Assembly: GCA_002314885.1 (NCBI GenBank)
Contig: DCHT01000053.1
Location: forward strand, 375-15,598
Source: Bacteroidales bacterium UBA1745
GTDB lineage: Bacteria; Bacteroidota; Bacteroidia; Bacteroidales; UBA932
Direction of reading: 5' to 3'
DNA: 15,224 nt
Shown: positions 14,901 through 15,224 of the stretch, in pieces
How positions within the stretch are numbered: position 1 is the stretch's first letter
Layout: each line of letters starts with the position of its first letter
Notes under the pieces: generated by a model
The model's database searches: none
Told to the model about the DNA's origin: nothing
What the model saw: only the letters and a program-made list of their open reading frames with translations
Made by a program: the position numbers and the translations under genes

Positions 14901-14910
14901 TATATTTGTA
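14901..14910 (+). promoter_or_regulatory. -7 element of the hypB promoter
   Basis: TATATTTG (14901-14908) matches TAnnTTTG in full and lies 26 bases before the hypB ATG. No good -33 TTTG is visible upstream. With the following TA it forms the right arm (14901-14910) of the inverted repeat shared with the divergent GH92 promoter. Confidence 0.5.
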
Positions 14911-14934
14911 GTCTTATTGCTCAATTTGCGCACA

Positions 14935-15224
14935 ATGGACGAAGTAAAAGTCATAGAAATCAAGAAAAGCATCTTCGCAGACAACGAGATAGATGCTGAC
15001 AATCTCAGGAAGGAACTCAAGGAAAAAGGCGTATATCTGCTCAACCTGATGTCATCACCGGGCAGCGGCAAGACCACCACCCTCATCCAGACCATCAACA
15101 GGCTCAAGAACAAGATACGCGTGGCAGTGATGGAAGCCGACATCGACAGCGATGTCGACGCCATCAAGATCAAGGAAGCCACAGGCATCGAATCCATCCA
15201 GCTCCACACCGGCGGAATGTGCCA
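14935..15224 (+). CDS. hypB: Hydrogenase nickel incorporation GTPase HypB (5' part)
   Basis: The first 96 codons are present before the window ends. HypB is a cytoplasmic SIMIBI-class GTPase that, with HypA, delivers nickel to [NiFe]-hydrogenase large subunits. The P-loop SSPGSGKT lies at residues 40-47, followed by VMEADIDSDVDAIKI (about 65-79, matching the family's GDxxTxxDaeRi region) and HTGGMCH (91-97), where the Cys-His pair belongs to the metal-binding site at the dimer interface. There is no His-rich or CxxCGC nickel-storage extension at the N-terminus, unlike E. coli HypB. ATG at 14935 is the only sensible start. It is transcribed divergently from GH92; further hyp or hydrogenase genes would be expected to the right. 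Confidence 0.93.
   Translation, partial: MDEVKVIEIKKSIFADNEIDADNLRKELKEKGVYLLNLMSSPGSGKTTTLIQTINRLKNKIRVAVMEADIDSDVDAIKIKEATGIESIQLHTGGMC

Overview
The window reads as chromosomal DNA from a member of the Bacteroidales (Bacteroidota), probably a gut or other anaerobic lineage. The grounds are the gene families (DUF4290, an ftsK-lolA pair, a GH92 mannosidase with C-terminal carbohydrate-binding modules, an M64 peptidase of the gut Bacteroidota type), the lack of Shine-Dalgarno sequences, and repeated matches to the Bacteroidota promoter -7 element TAnnTTTG. The DNA is moderately GC-rich for the order, so an Alistipes-like or uncultured Bacteroidales family fits better than Bacteroides; this placement is an inference. 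Coding density is high. No tRNA, rRNA, CRISPR array, insertion sequence or phage gene was seen.

Left block, minus strand (about 18-5051): a TAnnTTTG promoter drives a DUF4290 gene, ftsK and a LolA-like carrier gene, which overlap or abut by single bases. A bacterial TMEM43-family membrane protein follows 36-37 bases later, and a strong terminator closes the run at 18-55. The theme is the cell envelope and cell division.

Centre (4996-5786): a plus-strand reverse rubrerythrin (rubredoxin domain before the ferritin-like domain), an oxygen and peroxide detoxification enzyme of anaerobes. Its leader carries a perfect 7-1-7 palindrome close to the PerR box, plus a third half-site in phase. A strong hairpin ends the gene and probably also serves the convergent operon.

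Right block, minus strand (5787-14833): nine genes with very small gaps. In order of transcription they are a GH92 alpha-mannosidase, prephenate dehydratase, a class I/II aminotransferase, a small lipoprotein, an M64 metallopeptidase, a flavin reductase, a class I mannose-6-phosphate isomerase, an S4-domain RNA-binding protein and a small outer-membrane beta-barrel protein. The second and third form the phenylalanine branch; the first and seventh could act in sequence on mannose. The rest look like a compact, mixed transcription unit. pheA also seems to have its own promoter, lying over the GH92 stop codon.

Right edge (14834-15224): a 101-base divergent promoter region with two TATATTTG boxes in exact mirror symmetry separates GH92 from hypB, a [NiFe]-hydrogenase nickel-insertion GTPase cut by the window end. 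With rubrerythrin it supports an anaerobic, hydrogen-metabolising lifestyle.

No wholly new multi-gene system could be shown. The signals most worth following are the PerR-like triple half-site, the near-leaderless pheA promoter, the TMEM43 homologue next to the division operon, the small YGVPP-motif lipoprotein, and the mirror-image divergent promoters.
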